A DNA stretch of 64,000 bases, from assembly GCF_030010415.1 (NCBI RefSeq), contig NZ_JASCSA010000003.1. One strand, written 5' to 3'. The notes under the pieces are model-generated. The model worked only from the letters and a program-made list of their open reading frames with translations, searched no databases and was not told the origin of the DNA. This document shows positions 20,694 through 29,878 of this stretch, in pieces. The translations under genes and the position numbers were made by a program. Within the stretch, counting starts at the first letter, position 1. Each line of letters opens with the position of its first letter. The DNA is from Cobetia amphilecti. Lineage in GTDB: Bacteria; Pseudomonadota; Gammaproteobacteria; Pseudomonadales; Halomonadaceae.

Positions 20694-22061
20694 ATGTCAT
20701 CCAAACCGCATTCCCACGCACAGTGGTCTTCTCGCCTGGCCTTTACCCTGGCTGCCGTCGGTTCATCCGTCGGTCTGGGCAATATCTGGAAATTCCCCTA
20801 CATGACAGGTGAGAGCGGCGGCGGTGCCTTCGTCCTCGTCTATCTGATCTGCATCCTGCTGATCGGTCTGCCGATCCTGATGTCGGAATGGCTGCTGGGT
20901 CGTCTGGGGCAGAAGAACCCCATCTCGACCATGAGCCACATCAGTGCCCGGCTCAAACGCAGTCCCGCCTGGGTCTTGATCGGGGTGGCCGGCGTGCTCG
21001 GCGCCTACCTGATCCTGTCCTTCTACAGCGTCATCGGTGGCTGGGCGCTGGCCTTCATCGCCGACGCGGCCAGTGGCAGTTTCGAAACCCTGACCTCTGA
21101 CACGGCCGGTAGCCTGTTCGGCGGTCTGCTGGGGGACCCGACCACGCTGCTGGCCTGGCACAGTGCCTTCATGTTGATGGTGATCCTGGTCGTCGCCGGC
21201 GGGGTCGCCGGTGGCCTGGAGCGTGCCGCCAAGATCCTGATGCCGCTGCTGGCGGTGATGTTGATCGTGCTGGTCGGCTACGCCGCGACCACCGATGGCT
21301 TCGCTGATGCCGCTGCCTGGCTGCTGACGCCGGACTTCTCCAAGCTCGACAAGGATGGCGTGCTGGCGGCCATGGGGCATGCCTTCTTCACCCTGTCACT
21401 GGGCATGGGCATCATGATGGCCTACGGCTCCTACCTGTCCGATGACGTCAATATCGGGCGTACCGCGCTGGTCGTGGTGGTGCTGGATACCGTCATCGCC
21501 CTGCTGGCCGGTCTGGCCATCTTCCCGGTGGTGTTCTCCAACGGCCTCGACGCCGCCGCGGGCCCGGGCCTGATCTTCCAGACCCTGCCGCTGGCCTTCG
21601 GTCACATGCCGGGCGGTGAAGTCTTCGGCGTGGTGTTCTTCGTGCTGCTGGTATTCGCGGCCTGGACCTCGGGCATCTCGCTGCTGGAGCCCATCGTCGA
21701 ATGGCTCGAAGAGAAGACGCCGATGTCGCGCGTCGGCTCGGCCTGGGTCGCGGGTATCGCCACCTGGCTGCTGGGCATCGCCACCATCCTGTCCTTCAAC
21801 CTGTGGAGTGACGTGGCGCCGCTGGGCATGTTCGCCAAGTTCGAAGGCATGACCATCTTCGACCTGCTCGACTACGCGACCAGCAAGCTGATGCTGCCGC
21901 TGACCGGTCTGGCGACCATCGTCTTCGTTGGCTGGTTCATGGGCCGTGACGAAGTGCGCAGCCAGCTCAACATGAGCGACTCGGCCTTCTCGCTGTGGAG
22001 CTTCGTGGCGCGCTATATCGCCCCGATCGGTGTGGTCGTGGTGTTCGCGTCCAGCCTGTAG
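20694..22061 (+). CDS. Sodium-dependent transporter, NSS (SNF) family
   Basis: 455 aa with 11-12 hydrophobic segments. The N-terminal WSSRLAFTLAAVGSSVGLGNIWKF region (first helix) with the unwound GLGN segment marks the neurotransmitter:sodium symporter family, which in bacteria takes up amino acids with Na+. I chose ATG 20694 (MSSKPHSHAQW); the frame extends to 20640 but that adds residues with no family similarity. The specific substrate cannot be read from sequence. It is followed by a terminator at 22137. Confidence 0.88.
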   Translation: MSSKPHSHAQWSSRLAFTLAAVGSSVGLGNIWKFPYMTGESGGGAFVLVYLICILLIGLPILMSEWLLGRLGQKNPISTMSHISARLKRSPAWVLIGVAGVLGAYLILSFYSVIGGWALAFIADAASGSFETLTSDTAGSLFGGLLGDPTTLLAWHSAFMLMVILVVAGGVAGGLERAAKILMPLLAVMLIVLVGYAATTDGFADAAAWLLTPDFSKLDKDGVLAAMGHAFFTLSLGMGIMMAYGSYLSDDVNIGRTALVVVVLDTVIALLAGLAIFPVVFSNGLDAAAGPGLIFQTLPLAFGHMPGGEVFGVVFFVLLVFAAWTSGISLLEPIVEWLEEKTPMSRVGSAWVAGIATWLLGIATILSFNLWSDVAPLGMFAKFEGMTIFDLLDYATSKLMLPLTGLATIVFVGWFMGRDEVRSQLNMSDSAFSLWSFVARYIAPIGVVVVFASSL

Positions 22062-22136
22062 GTCTCGTGAGATCTCGAGAGATTTCGTGAAACACTTGCC
22101 ATGACATGTCTCAGGCCTGTCATGGCAGGCAATGCG

Positions 22137-22164
22137 AAAGGCCCGCCATCCGGCGGGCCTTTCC
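22137..22164 (+). terminator. Intrinsic terminator of the NSS transporter gene
   Basis: 11-bp stem AAAGGCCCGCC/GGCGGGCCTTT with an ATCC loop, running into Ts. An additional 10-bp inverted repeat (22097-22106 with 22118-22127) precedes it. Confidence 0.85.
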
Positions 22165-22635
22165 TGTTTCTGAGCCTGGAGAATCTCAACCCGGTCGCGC
22201 GCTTGTCTGGCAGGCGTCATGGCTGGGTAGCGCTGCGCTGCGTGGCCGTTGTCTGTCATTCGTTTGACGTAGAAGATTCATCCTTTCCGAGAGGAAAAGT
22301 CGCTATCAGGCGTGAGCCTGGTTTCAGGTATTGAGAGGCGCATGGCGGCGGATACGCACTGAAATGGTGCATCAAGGATGATGGCGGCACGCGATAGAGG
22401 AGAAATGTGACAAACAAAAGAAGAGCGGTGGGGCGGAAAATGAGGTGAGAAAAAACGAATATTTCGGGATTGATGAGCAGGACACCGGGCATGACAGCGC
22501 AGAAGGCACTTCAGTCAGGGGTGATGATGCTGAAATTGCGCGAGAGGGGAGCACGACCATGCTCGAAAGAGATGGTGGAGGGTGTCGCATGGAGCCCGAA
22601 CCCTGGCGGATCAGAGCGTGAAAACATCACTGATC

Positions 22636-22661
22636 GGCGGGGAGCGTATCGCCTCCCCGCC
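22636..22661 (-). terminator. Terminator of the 74-aa protein gene
   Basis: GGCGGGGAG (22636-22644) pairs with CTCCCCGCC (22653-22661). Reading the minus strand, a T-rich stretch (GTTTTC) follows about 10 bases later. Confidence 0.6.
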
Positions 22662-22666
22662 TGGAA

Positions 22667-22891
22667 TCAGTGGGTGTCGATATCGCTTTCAGTATCCATT
22701 TCCAGCACTTCGATGTCGCTTAAATCCTCGCTTAGGCGCTTGATTTCGTTGTGCAATTCTATTCCACGACGGGCGCGGAGATGGCGGACTGCGCTTTGTT
22801 TCTTGCGGGCCTGATGTTCGTCGGCACCGAGAGTCATGAAAATATCGAGAAGCTCTTTCTTGAGCGTATCTACCTGCTCTGAATTACGCAT
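22667..22891 (-). CDS. Small highly charged protein of unknown function (74 aa)
   Basis: Predicted soluble, almost entirely helical and charged, with a basic middle (RKKQSAVRHLRARRGIE) and an acidic end (EVLEMDTESDIDTH). A strong Shine-Dalgarno GGAGGT seven to eight bases before ATG and a terminator just after it support a real gene. It has faint resemblance to small pseudomonad proteins with an RRxIExxxExKRLxEE stretch (PA3496-like); I do not recognise it securely. It is divergent from the hexR-like gene across an operator-like palindrome. Confidence 0.6.
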   Translation of the reverse strand: MRNSEQVDTLKKELLDIFMTLGADEHQARKKQSAVRHLRARRGIELHNEIKRLSEDLSDIEVLEMDTESDIDTH

Positions 22892-22949
22892 GATTCGACC
22901 TCCATGGCATCCAAAGGATGTGGGCTTTCACTGGCGCCACACCGTTTTA

Positions 22950-22981
22950 CTATAGCTCACTTGACAAAATTGTGACTATAG
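22950..22981. promoter_or_regulatory. Operator-like inverted repeat between the 74-aa gene and hexR
   Basis: CTATAGCTCAC (22950-22960) and GTGACTATAG (22972-22981) form an inverted repeat (one extra C in the left arm) around an AT-rich centre containing TTGACA (22961-22966). It lies in the shared regulatory region of the divergent pair. A binding site for the HexR-like regulator is the obvious guess, though it does not match the HexR consensus I remember. Confidence 0.5.
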
Positions 22982-23057
22982 CCTGCCTGTGCAGGCGACA
23001 CCCCTGGGGGGATGACGTAAGCTCAGGCATGCCCATGAAGTCTGCAAGGAGTGTGCC

Positions 23058-23924
23058 GTGAGCCATGCCATCTTCGACGACCTGAGGAGCCGGATGGAGA
23101 ATTTCCGCCGCTCTGAACAAAAGGTCGCACGCTATGTCCTTCGCCATCCGGAGGAAGTGATTCACATGCGGATCGTCGATCTGGCCAGCGAGTCATCGGT
23201 CAGTGAGCCGACGGTCGTGCGTTTCTGTCGGGCAATGGGCTTTGCCGGCTTCCAGGATTTCAAGCTGCAGCTGGCGCAACGCCTCGCCACCGGCACCCAG
23301 TTCGCCCAGTTCTCCATGAATGACTCCGACAGCGTGGCCGAGTTCTCGCACTCGCTGTTCGATTCCACCATCGGCACCCTGCTGTCGGTGCGTGACCGTC
23401 TGGATGCCGAAGCCGTCGCGCGCGCCATCCACTCGCTGGCCTCCGCCAGCCGGGTCGAGTTCTACGGTTATGGTGCCTCGGGCGCCGTGGCTCACGATGC
23501 CCAGCACAAGTTCTTCCGCCTGCAGATCTCCACCGCCGCCTACACCGACCCGCACATGCAGAACATGTCAGCGGTGACGCTGGGGCCGCGCGACGTGGTG
23601 GTGGCCATCTCCCAGACCGGCCGCACCAAGGCGCTGATCGCCAGCGTGCGTCTGGCGCGGGACGCCGGCGCGACCGTCATCGGGCTGTGCCCGAGTGGTT
23701 CGCCACTGGCGGATGAAGTCACGCTGCCGCTGCATATCGATGTGCACGAAGACACCGAGATCTACACCCCGATGAGCTCGCGTATCGCGCACCTGGTGAT
23801 CGTCGATACGCTGGCGGTCGGAGTCGCCAAGGCGCGCGGACCCAAGCTCAAGGAGCAGCTGGAGGCGGTCAAGAAGAGCCTCGCCACCCTGCGCATCGAC
23901 GACCACGACTTCGATACCCACTGA
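23058..23924 (+). CDS. RpiR/HexR-family transcriptional regulator with SIS domain
   Basis: 288 aa. The N-terminal helix-turn-helix has the signature SVSEPTVVRFCRAMGFAGF, followed by DFKLQLAQRLATGT as in HexR. The C-terminal SIS domain shows YGYGASGAVAHDAQHKFFR and VVVAISQTGRTKAL, which bind a sugar phosphate. HexR proteins sense 2-keto-3-deoxy-6-phosphogluconate and control central carbon genes. Here no zwf/edd genes are adjacent, so HexR identity is probable but not proven. Start is GTG at 23058 after AAGGAG. Confidence 0.8.
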   Translation: MSHAIFDDLRSRMENFRRSEQKVARYVLRHPEEVIHMRIVDLASESSVSEPTVVRFCRAMGFAGFQDFKLQLAQRLATGTQFAQFSMNDSDSVAEFSHSLFDSTIGTLLSVRDRLDAEAVARAIHSLASASRVEFYGYGASGAVAHDAQHKFFRLQISTAAYTDPHMQNMSAVTLGPRDVVVAISQTGRTKALIASVRLARDAGATVIGLCPSGSPLADEVTLPLHIDVHEDTEIYTPMSSRIAHLVIVDTLAVGVAKARGPKLKEQLEAVKKSLATLRIDDHDFDTH

Positions 23925-24097
23925 GCACCGCCCGGGCATCATCTGTCTTGAAGGCAAGTGCAAGGTACGTATGTGCAAGGAAGGCCGGCGCGGGGAAGAG
24001 CAGGGCAGGCCGCTGTGATAAGGTGGATGCCTGAACAGGGGCAGCGAATCTCACGCTGCTCCGCTCCTCGACTCCTCTGCCCTGTGGTGAGCCCTGC

Positions 24098-26320
24098 ATG
24101 TCCGAATCGCCCCTCCTCGATCACCTCAACACGCATCAGCGTGAGGCCGTGTCCGCGCCGCCGGGCAACATGCTGGTACTGGCGGGGGCCGGTTCCGGCA
24201 AGACCCGCGTGCTGGTTCACCGCATCGCCTGGTTGATGGACCAATATCAGTTCTCGCCCTACGCCATCCTGTCGGTGACCTTCACCAACAAGGCCTCGCG
24301 GGAGATGCGCACGCGTCTCGAGGCGCTCAATGGCAGCAGCCTGCGCCATATGTGGGTCGGCACCTTCCACTCCATCAGTCACCGTCTGCTGCGCACCCAC
24401 TGGCAGGAGGCGCGCCTGCCCGAGCACTTCCAGATCATCGACAGCGATGACCAGCTGCGCATGGTCAAGCGGCTGCTCAAGGAGCACAACGTCGATGACG
24501 AGCGCTGGCCGCCCAAGCAGGTCCAGTACTTCATCGCCGGCTGCAAGGAGGAAGGTCTGCGCGCCCATCAGGTGCAGACCCATGGCGATGCCTACATGGG
24601 CAAGATGGTCGAGATGTATGAGCTCTATCAGCTCGCCTGTGAACGCGGCGGCCTGGTCGATTTCGGTGAGCTGCTGCTGCGCTCGCTGGAGCTGCTGCGC
24701 GATACGCCGCACCTGCTGGCGCATTACCGCGAGCGCTTCGCCCACCTGCTGGTCGACGAGTTCCAGGATACCAACACCCTGCAGTACGCCTGGCTGAAGC
24801 TGCTGGCCGGTGATCGCGAGTGCATGACCGTGGTCGGCGATGATGACCAGTCCATCTACGGCTGGCGTGGCGCGCGGGTCGAGAACATCCAGCGCTTCAC
24901 CGAGGAGTTCGCCAACACCCGCGTGGTGCGTCTGGAACAGAACTACCGCTCCTCCAGCGCCATTCTGGAGGCCGCCAACGCCCTGATCAGCCACAACGGC
25001 GGGCGCATGGGCAAGGAGCTGTGGACCGACAGCGGTCGTGGCGAGCGCATTCGTGTCTATGCCGGCTTCAATGACATCGACGAGTCGCGCTACATCGCCG
25101 ACACCATCCGTGAACTGGTCAATGAGCATGGCTACAGCCGCGACGAGATCGCGATCCTGTATCGCTCCAACGCCCAGTCACGCGTGCTGGAGGAGACGCT
25201 GATCCGCCAGGGCATGCCGTATCGCATCTATGGCGGCCAGCGCTTCTACGAGCGTCTCGAGATCAAGAACGCGCTCGCCTATCTGCGCCTGATGAACAAC
25301 CGCGAGGACGATGCCGCCCTGGAGCGCGTGATCAACGTGCCGGCGCGTGGCATCGGCATGCGCACCGTCGAGCAGCTGCGTGAGCGCGCACGCTACGGCA
25401 ACCTGACCATGTGGCAGGCGATGAGCGATGCGGTCTCCGATGGCGCCCTCAAGGGACGCGCCGCCACCGCCGTGCGAGCCTTCGCTGACATCATCGATGG
25501 CCTCGACAACGACACCGCCGGCATGGCGCTGCATGAGCTGGTCGAGCACGTCATCCACGTCTCCGGCCTGCGTGAGCATCACGCCGCCGAGAAGGGCGAG
25601 AAGGGCCAGGCGCGCCTCGAGAACCTCTCGGAGCTGGTCAACGCCTGCCGTGCCTTCAGTCAGGGCGAGCGCATGGACCCGGAAGCCCCCAGCGAAGGGG
25701 CCGAGGCGCTGGAGCCCTTCCTAGCCGAAGCCGCGCTGGATGCCGGCGATCACGAAGCCGCCGAAGGCGAGGAATGCGTGCAGATGATGACGCTGCACTC
25801 CGCCAAGGGGCTCGAATTCCCGGTGGTATTCGTCGCCGGGGTCGAGGAGGGGCTGTTCCCGCACAAGATGTCGCTGGAAGAGCCGGGGCGTCTCGAGGAA
25901 GAGCGTCGCCTGTGCTACGTCGGTGTCACCCGCGCCATGCAGCGCCTCTACCTGACCTACGCCGAGCTGCGTCGCATGCACGGCAAGGAGACCTTCCAGC
26001 GGCCGTCGCGCTTCCTGCGTGAGTTGCCGGAAGAGTTGATGGAGGAGGTGCGTCTGCGTGGTCAGGTCTCGCGTCCGGTCTCGACCCAGCGCGCCACGCC
26101 GAATCGCCGTCCTTCCGGTCCGCGTCAGGAGAGTGTCGAGGCCAATGGCGACATGCCGGCACTCTCGCTCGGCAGCCTGGTGCGGCATCCGCTGTTCGGG
26201 GAAGGCGTGGTCATCAATGCCGAAGGCCAGGGCGAGCGCGCGCGCGTGCAGATCAGCTTCGAGGGCGAAGGCGACAAGTGGCTGGTGCTGGGCTTTGCCA
26301 AGCTGGAAGTGCTGAGCTGA
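24098..26320 (+). CDS. uvrD: DNA helicase II UvrD
   Basis: 3'-5' superfamily-1 helicase for nucleotide excision and mismatch repair. Motif I AGAGSGKT is near residue 30, motif II DEFQDTN, motif III VGDDDQSIYGWRGA and motif VI VGVTRAM are visible in order. The C-terminal domain GSLVRHPLFGEGVVI is the Tudor-like RNA-polymerase-contacting module. Length 740 aa is close to E. coli UvrD (720). Alone in its unit. Confidence 0.96.
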   Translation: MSESPLLDHLNTHQREAVSAPPGNMLVLAGAGSGKTRVLVHRIAWLMDQYQFSPYAILSVTFTNKASREMRTRLEALNGSSLRHMWVGTFHSISHRLLRTHWQEARLPEHFQIIDSDDQLRMVKRLLKEHNVDDERWPPKQVQYFIAGCKEEGLRAHQVQTHGDAYMGKMVEMYELYQLACERGGLVDFGELLLRSLELLRDTPHLLAHYRERFAHLLVDEFQDTNTLQYAWLKLLAGDRECMTVVGDDDQSIYGWRGARVENIQRFTEEFANTRVVRLEQNYRSSSAILEAANALISHNGGRMGKELWTDSGRGERIRVYAGFNDIDESRYIADTIRELVNEHGYSRDEIAILYRSNAQSRVLEETLIRQGMPYRIYGGQRFYERLEIKNALAYLRLMNNREDDAALERVINVPARGIGMRTVEQLRERARYGNLTMWQAMSDAVSDGALKGRAATAVRAFADIIDGLDNDTAGMALHELVEHVIHVSGLREHHAAEKGEKGQARLENLSELVNACRAFSQGERMDPEAPSEGAEALEPFLAEAALDAGDHEAAEGEECVQMMTLHSAKGLEFPVVFVAGVEEGLFPHKMSLEEPGRLEEERRLCYVGVTRAMQRLYLTYAELRRMHGKETFQRPSRFLRELPEELMEEVRLRGQVSRPVSTQRATPNRRPSGPRQESVEANGDMPALSLGSLVRHPLFGEGVVINAEGQGERARVQISFEGEGDKWLVLGFAKLEVLS

Positions 26321-26526
26321 ACCTGCATTGATGGCAGACGCAGCCATGAGGCACTGACAGCAGGCGCTGGCAAGAAGTGAAAAGCGGCGCAGCGGGCGCG
26401 GTATTCGTTCGCCATTACGGCCTTGGTGCAGTTGTGGGCCATCCATGGGTCGCGGCATAGTGGCAGACAATCTGCTGTCTTGATGCCGCGTCATGCATTG
26501 CCCACAACTCGAACAAGGAAAGTCCC

Positions 26527-27627
26527 ATGCAACGCCGCCGTTTTCTCTCTGCTCTGGGGGCCGGTGCTGCCGGTCTCGCCGCCGCGCCTTTCGTGTCCAC
26601 CGCCAATGCCGCCGAGGGCGAGGCCATCCACTGGAAGATGGTCACCTCCTGGCCGAAGAACTTCCCGGCACTGGGCACCGGTGCCAATGAATTTGCCAGC
26701 CTGATCGGTCAGCTCTCCGGTGGTCGCCTGCAGGTCAAGGTCTATGGCGCCGGCGAGATGGTACCGGCGCTGGAAGTCTTCGATGCCGTGTCCTCCGGTA
26801 CCGCCCAGATGGGCCACTCGGCCTCCTACTACTGGAAGGGCAAGGTGCCCGCGGCCCAGTTCTTCACCGCCGTACCCTTCGGCATGAACACTACCGAGAC
26901 CAATGCCTGGCTGTATCACGGCGATGGCATGAAGCTGTGGGACGAGATCTACTCGCGCCACAACCTCAAGCCGCTGGCGGTGGGCAACACCGGCACCCAG
27001 ATGGCCGGCTGGTTCAACAAGGAAGTGAATAGCCTCGAGGACATGAAGGGCCTGAAGATCCGCCTGCCGGGGCTGGCGGGCGAAGTGATGAATCGCATCG
27101 GCGCCAGCGCGGTCAATCTGCCGGGCAGCGAGATCTTCACCGCGATGGAAACCGGCGTGATCGATGCCACCGACTGGGTCGGCCCCTACAATGATCTGGC
27201 CTTCGGCCTGCATCAGGTGGCCAAGTATTACTACTCGCCGGCCTGGAACGAGCCTTCCGCCATCCTCGAAGGCACCGTCAATCTCGAGGCCTGGCAGGCA
27301 CTGCCGGAAGACCTGCAGCAGGTGGTGATCCAGGCGGCCAGAATCGCCAACCACGCCATGGTGGATGAATTCGCGCTGCGCAACGCCACCGCACTGACCT
27401 CGCTGGTCGAGGAGCACGGTGTGGAGCTGCGTGAATTCCCTCAAGACGTCTATGCGGCGCTGTTCGAAGCCTCCAACGAGGTGCTGGACGAGTTCATTGC
27501 CAAGGACGAGGACGCCAGGCGCGTCTATGAGTCCTACCGCGCCTTCCAGCAGCAGGTCGCGCCCTGGTCGCGTATCGGTGAGCAGGCCTATCTGGATGCG
27601 CGTGGTCGGGTGCTGGGCGAAGCCTGA
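26527..27627 (+). CDS. TRAP transporter solute-binding protein, DctP family (orphan)
   Basis: 366 aa periplasmic binding protein. A twin-arginine signal (MQRRRFLSALGAGAAG) is followed by AAPFVSTANAAEG, so export by Tat is predicted with cleavage near residue 29. The mature part matches DctP-type proteins, with the family Arg segment LKIRLPGLAGEVMNRIG and EIFTAMETGVIDATDWVGPYND, close to the TakP/2-oxoacid group. No DctQ or DctM membrane genes are adjacent, so it must work with a distant pair. A bidirectional terminator follows. Confidence 0.88.
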   Translation: MQRRRFLSALGAGAAGLAAAPFVSTANAAEGEAIHWKMVTSWPKNFPALGTGANEFASLIGQLSGGRLQVKVYGAGEMVPALEVFDAVSSGTAQMGHSASYYWKGKVPAAQFFTAVPFGMNTTETNAWLYHGDGMKLWDEIYSRHNLKPLAVGNTGTQMAGWFNKEVNSLEDMKGLKIRLPGLAGEVMNRIGASAVNLPGSEIFTAMETGVIDATDWVGPYNDLAFGLHQVAKYYYSPAWNEPSAILEGTVNLEAWQALPEDLQQVVIQAARIANHAMVDEFALRNATALTSLVEEHGVELREFPQDVYAALFEASNEVLDEFIAKDEDARRVYESYRAFQQQVAPWSRIGEQAYLDARGRVLGEA

Positions 27628-27641
27628 GCGAGTCTCTTTCC

Positions 27642-27677
27642 GACTGCCTGCCGGACTGTCTGCCTGACTGTCTGAGT
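27642..27677 (+). repeat. Three 12-bp tandem repeats behind the TRAP gene
   Basis: Degenerate units GACTGCCTGCCG, GACTGTCTGCCT, GACTGTCTGAGT directly follow the stop codon and precede the terminator. Confidence 0.7.
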
Positions 27678-27696
27678 GCGTGACTGATTGTTGACG

Positions 27697-27727
27697 AAAA
27701 AGCCGCCCTCGAGGGCGGCTTTTTTTT
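27697..27727. terminator. Bidirectional terminator between the TRAP and thioesterase genes
   Basis: AAAAAGCCGCCCTC/GAGGGCGGCTTTTT palindrome with eight Ts on the plus strand and five As on the other side, so it can serve both convergent genes. Confidence 0.93.
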
Positions 27728-27765
27728 GGCGTGTGACTGACAGGAAGAGAGGCGAGACGCCAGGC

Positions 27766-28200
27766 TCAGTCCTGCTCCTCGATGATGGCGGTGCTGGCCT
27801 GCTCCGGTACGGCGCGGATGCGGCCATTGTCATCGAGTGCCACCATCACGTAGCAGGCCTCGGTCACCTTGGTCAGCGCGTGTTGATTGCGCTCCTGCGG
27901 CGGGCGGATCCAGACCTCGACGGAGAGCCTGATCGAACTGCGCCCGACCTCGGCCACCTGAGTGAAGATATTGACCACCGAGCCGATACGCACCGGCGAC
28001 AGGAAATCGAGGCCCTCGACGGCCACGGTGGCAGTGCGGCCGTGGGCGACGCGCCCGGCGGCCAGCTCGCAGGCCTCGTCCATGCGGTGCATCAGCCAGC
28101 CGCCGCTGATGTCGCCATAGAGATTGGTGTCCTGGCGCTGGGCGATCAATTTGAGCGTCAGTGTGCCGTTCGGCGTCGGGATATCATCCAGAGCTTGCAT
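27766..28200 (-). CDS. yciA: YciA-family acyl-CoA thioesterase
   Basis: 144-aa hot-dog-fold enzyme that hydrolyses acyl-CoAs. Visible family features: NLYGDISGGWLMHRMDEACELAAGR with the catalytic Asp region, VAVEGLDFLSPVRIGSVV, and SIRLSVEVW. Length fits E. coli YciA (132 aa). Separate unit ending in the shared terminator. Confidence 0.87.
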   Translation of the reverse strand: MQALDDIPTPNGTLTLKLIAQRQDTNLYGDISGGWLMHRMDEACELAAGRVAHGRTATVAVEGLDFLSPVRIGSVVNIFTQVAEVGRSSIRLSVEVWIRPPQERNQHALTKVTEACYVMVALDDNGRIRAVPEQASTAIIEEQD

Positions 28201-28655
28201 GTCATGACTCGCTATCTTGTTGTTATAAAATGGTCATTTCATTTCTGCACCCTTGCGTCTGAAAAAGGTGCGTCTTTTGGCGCAGGGCGCTGCCTTGCGC
28301 AGAGGGCCTTATACAGGACACTTCGGCAATCGCCGAAGAAAGTCACCGGGTGCCATCGATAGCATCAGCGCGACGCAGGCCATGGCGGATGAGCCGCAGC
28401 GGCTTCATCATCTCCTGTATCCTACTCCGGCGGACAAAGCACTGTCCTCACTGACAAGGGACTGTCAGGAGGTTTTTTGCGCTGCAGCATGGAGTATCGT
28501 TACTCAACGCAGCAATGACGGATACTCGCTGTCTTTCGCCATGCTGCACGGGCCGCCTTGTTCCACCGTCGCCTGCCCGTCACCACGGGCGTGGCAAGCA
28601 GCGGCCAGCTCCGTGTCGCATCGTCATCTTGTTCATTCTCAGGTGGGAAGTCGCC
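28201..28655. other. 455-bp divergent intergenic region yciA-pstS
   Basis: No gene seen. TATAAA at about 28225 may belong to the yciA-side promoter region. A small hairpin CTTCGGC-AATC-GCCGAAG is at 28321-28338. CTGTC-containing stretches occur at about 28440-28470, but they do not show the 11-base phasing of a Pho box, so phosphate control of pstS from here is unclear. Confidence 0.45.
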
Positions 28656-29765
28656 ATGTCAGTTTCCGTCGGGTCGCTTGTCCGTTCAGGCTTTCGCGCC
28701 GTGTTCGCGTCGCGTCGCGGGTCATCCGTGTCCTCTTCATATGCGCCCTCCTCATGCGTGCCCTGCCTGCACTCAGGGCTGCCGTCGTTGCGGCTGATGT
28801 CGCTTGCCTGCCTGCTGGGGCTCTCGACGCTCTCGACGCTCTCGGCTCCGGCACTGGCCGACAAGGTGCCCGAATATCGCTCGGTGTCCGGGGTGGTGGG
28901 CAACCTGACGGCGGTGGGCTCGGATACCCTGTCGGTGCTGGTGACGCGCTGGGCTGCCCAGCTGCGTCGCTATCATCCGGGGGTACGCGTGCAGCTGCAG
29001 GCCGCGGGCTCCTCGACGGCACCGCCGGCATTGATCGCCGGCACCACTCGCATCGGCCTGATGTCGCGTCCGATGAGCGACCAGGAGCGTCAGGACTTCA
29101 CGCGTGAATTCGGCTATCCGCCGCTGGGCGTGCCCGTGGCGCTGGATGCGATGGGCATCATCGTGCATCGCAGCAATCCGCTGGAGGAGATCAGCATCGC
29201 GCAGCTGGATGCCATCTTCTCCGCCACGCACAACTGTGGTGGCCAGGCAGCCAATCGCTGGGGCCAGCTCGGGCTGAGTGATGAGTGGAATGACCGCCAG
29301 ATCACCCGCTTCGGACGCAGTGCCACCTCGGGCACCTACGGCGCCTTCCGCCGTATCGCGCTGTGCGATGGCGACTTCCGCCTCGATGTCAGTGAACAGC
29401 CAGGCTCGGCCTCCATCATCGGTGCGGTGGGCTCCTCACCCAATGGCATCGGCTATGCCAGCTTCAGCACCTCTTCGCCGCTGGTGAAGCAGCTGTCCGT
29501 CAGCCGTGAGGCGGGTGGCCACGCCGTCTTCCCGAGCCGGGCCAGCATTCGCGATGGCCGCTATCCGCTGACCCGCGCGCTGTACATCTACGTCAATCGC
29601 GTGCCTGACGAGCCGCTCCCGGCGCTGGAGCAGGCCTTCCTGTCATTGATCATGTCGCGCCAGGGCCAGCAGGCCATCCTGCGCGGTGGCTATGTGCCGC
29701 TGCCGGAAAAGCAGCTGCTGCACTGGCGTCAGCAATTGGGGCTGGAGGATGTGGATGCCCTTTGA
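28656..29765 (+). CDS. pstS: Phosphate ABC transporter substrate-binding protein PstS
   Basis: Periplasmic phosphate-binding protein that feeds PstCAB. AVGSDTLSVLV and AAGSSTAPPALIAGTTRIGLMSRPM are the phosphate-contact loops, and SATSGTYGAF is the family's third site. I chose ATG 28656 with AGGTGGG upstream (369 aa). It gives a long n-region of about 45 residues before the hydrophobic core and APALA cleavage site; ATG 28797 would give a normal signal peptide but lacks a good ribosome site. It heads the pst cluster. Confidence 0.88.
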   Translation: MSVSVGSLVRSGFRAVFASRRGSSVSSSYAPSSCVPCLHSGLPSLRLMSLACLLGLSTLSTLSAPALADKVPEYRSVSGVVGNLTAVGSDTLSVLVTRWAAQLRRYHPGVRVQLQAAGSSTAPPALIAGTTRIGLMSRPMSDQERQDFTREFGYPPLGVPVALDAMGIIVHRSNPLEEISIAQLDAIFSATHNCGGQAANRWGQLGLSDEWNDRQITRFGRSATSGTYGAFRRIALCDGDFRLDVSEQPGSASIIGAVGSSPNGIGYASFSTSSPLVKQLSVSREAGGHAVFPSRASIRDGRYPLTRALYIYVNRVPDEPLPALEQAFLSLIMSRQGQQAILRGGYVPLPEKQLLHWRQQLGLEDVDAL

Positions 29766-29772
29766 TTCGCCT

Positions 29773-29804
29773 TTGTCATCTCTCTGTCATCACTTGGACA
29801 TAAT
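29773..29804 (+). promoter_or_regulatory. Pho box and -10 upstream of pstC
   Basis: TTGTCAT (29773-29779) and CTGTCAT (29784-29790) are 11 bases apart, the PhoB spacing. A third weaker unit TGGACAT (29795-29801) continues the phase. CATAAT (29799-29804) lies at the correct distance to act as the -10 of a PhoB-activated promoter. pstC therefore seems to have its own promoter besides any read-through from pstS. Confidence 0.82.
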
Positions 29805-29878
29805 CTCGGTGCCATACCCGCTTCATGCGTCTGCGGAGTCGACACTCCAGGGCGCGAATCCTTTCGTGGTGATATTTC

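Larger units (their letters stand above)
22062..22666. other. 605-bp intergenic region
   Basis: Holds two hairpins behind the transporter gene (22097-22127 and the terminator at 22137-22164). From about 22170 to 22620 no gene or clear signal is seen; an A-rich stretch lies at about 22400-22460. The minus-strand terminator of the 74-aa gene is at 22636-22661. Confidence 0.5.

Noticed and set aside
22080..22095. TTTCGTGAAACA resembling a parS half-site
   Set aside because: The central AC is missing and the left arm does not match.
22961..22966. Perfect TTGACA as -35 of hexR
   Set aside because: No acceptable -10 at 16-18 bases downstream; kept only as part of the palindrome.
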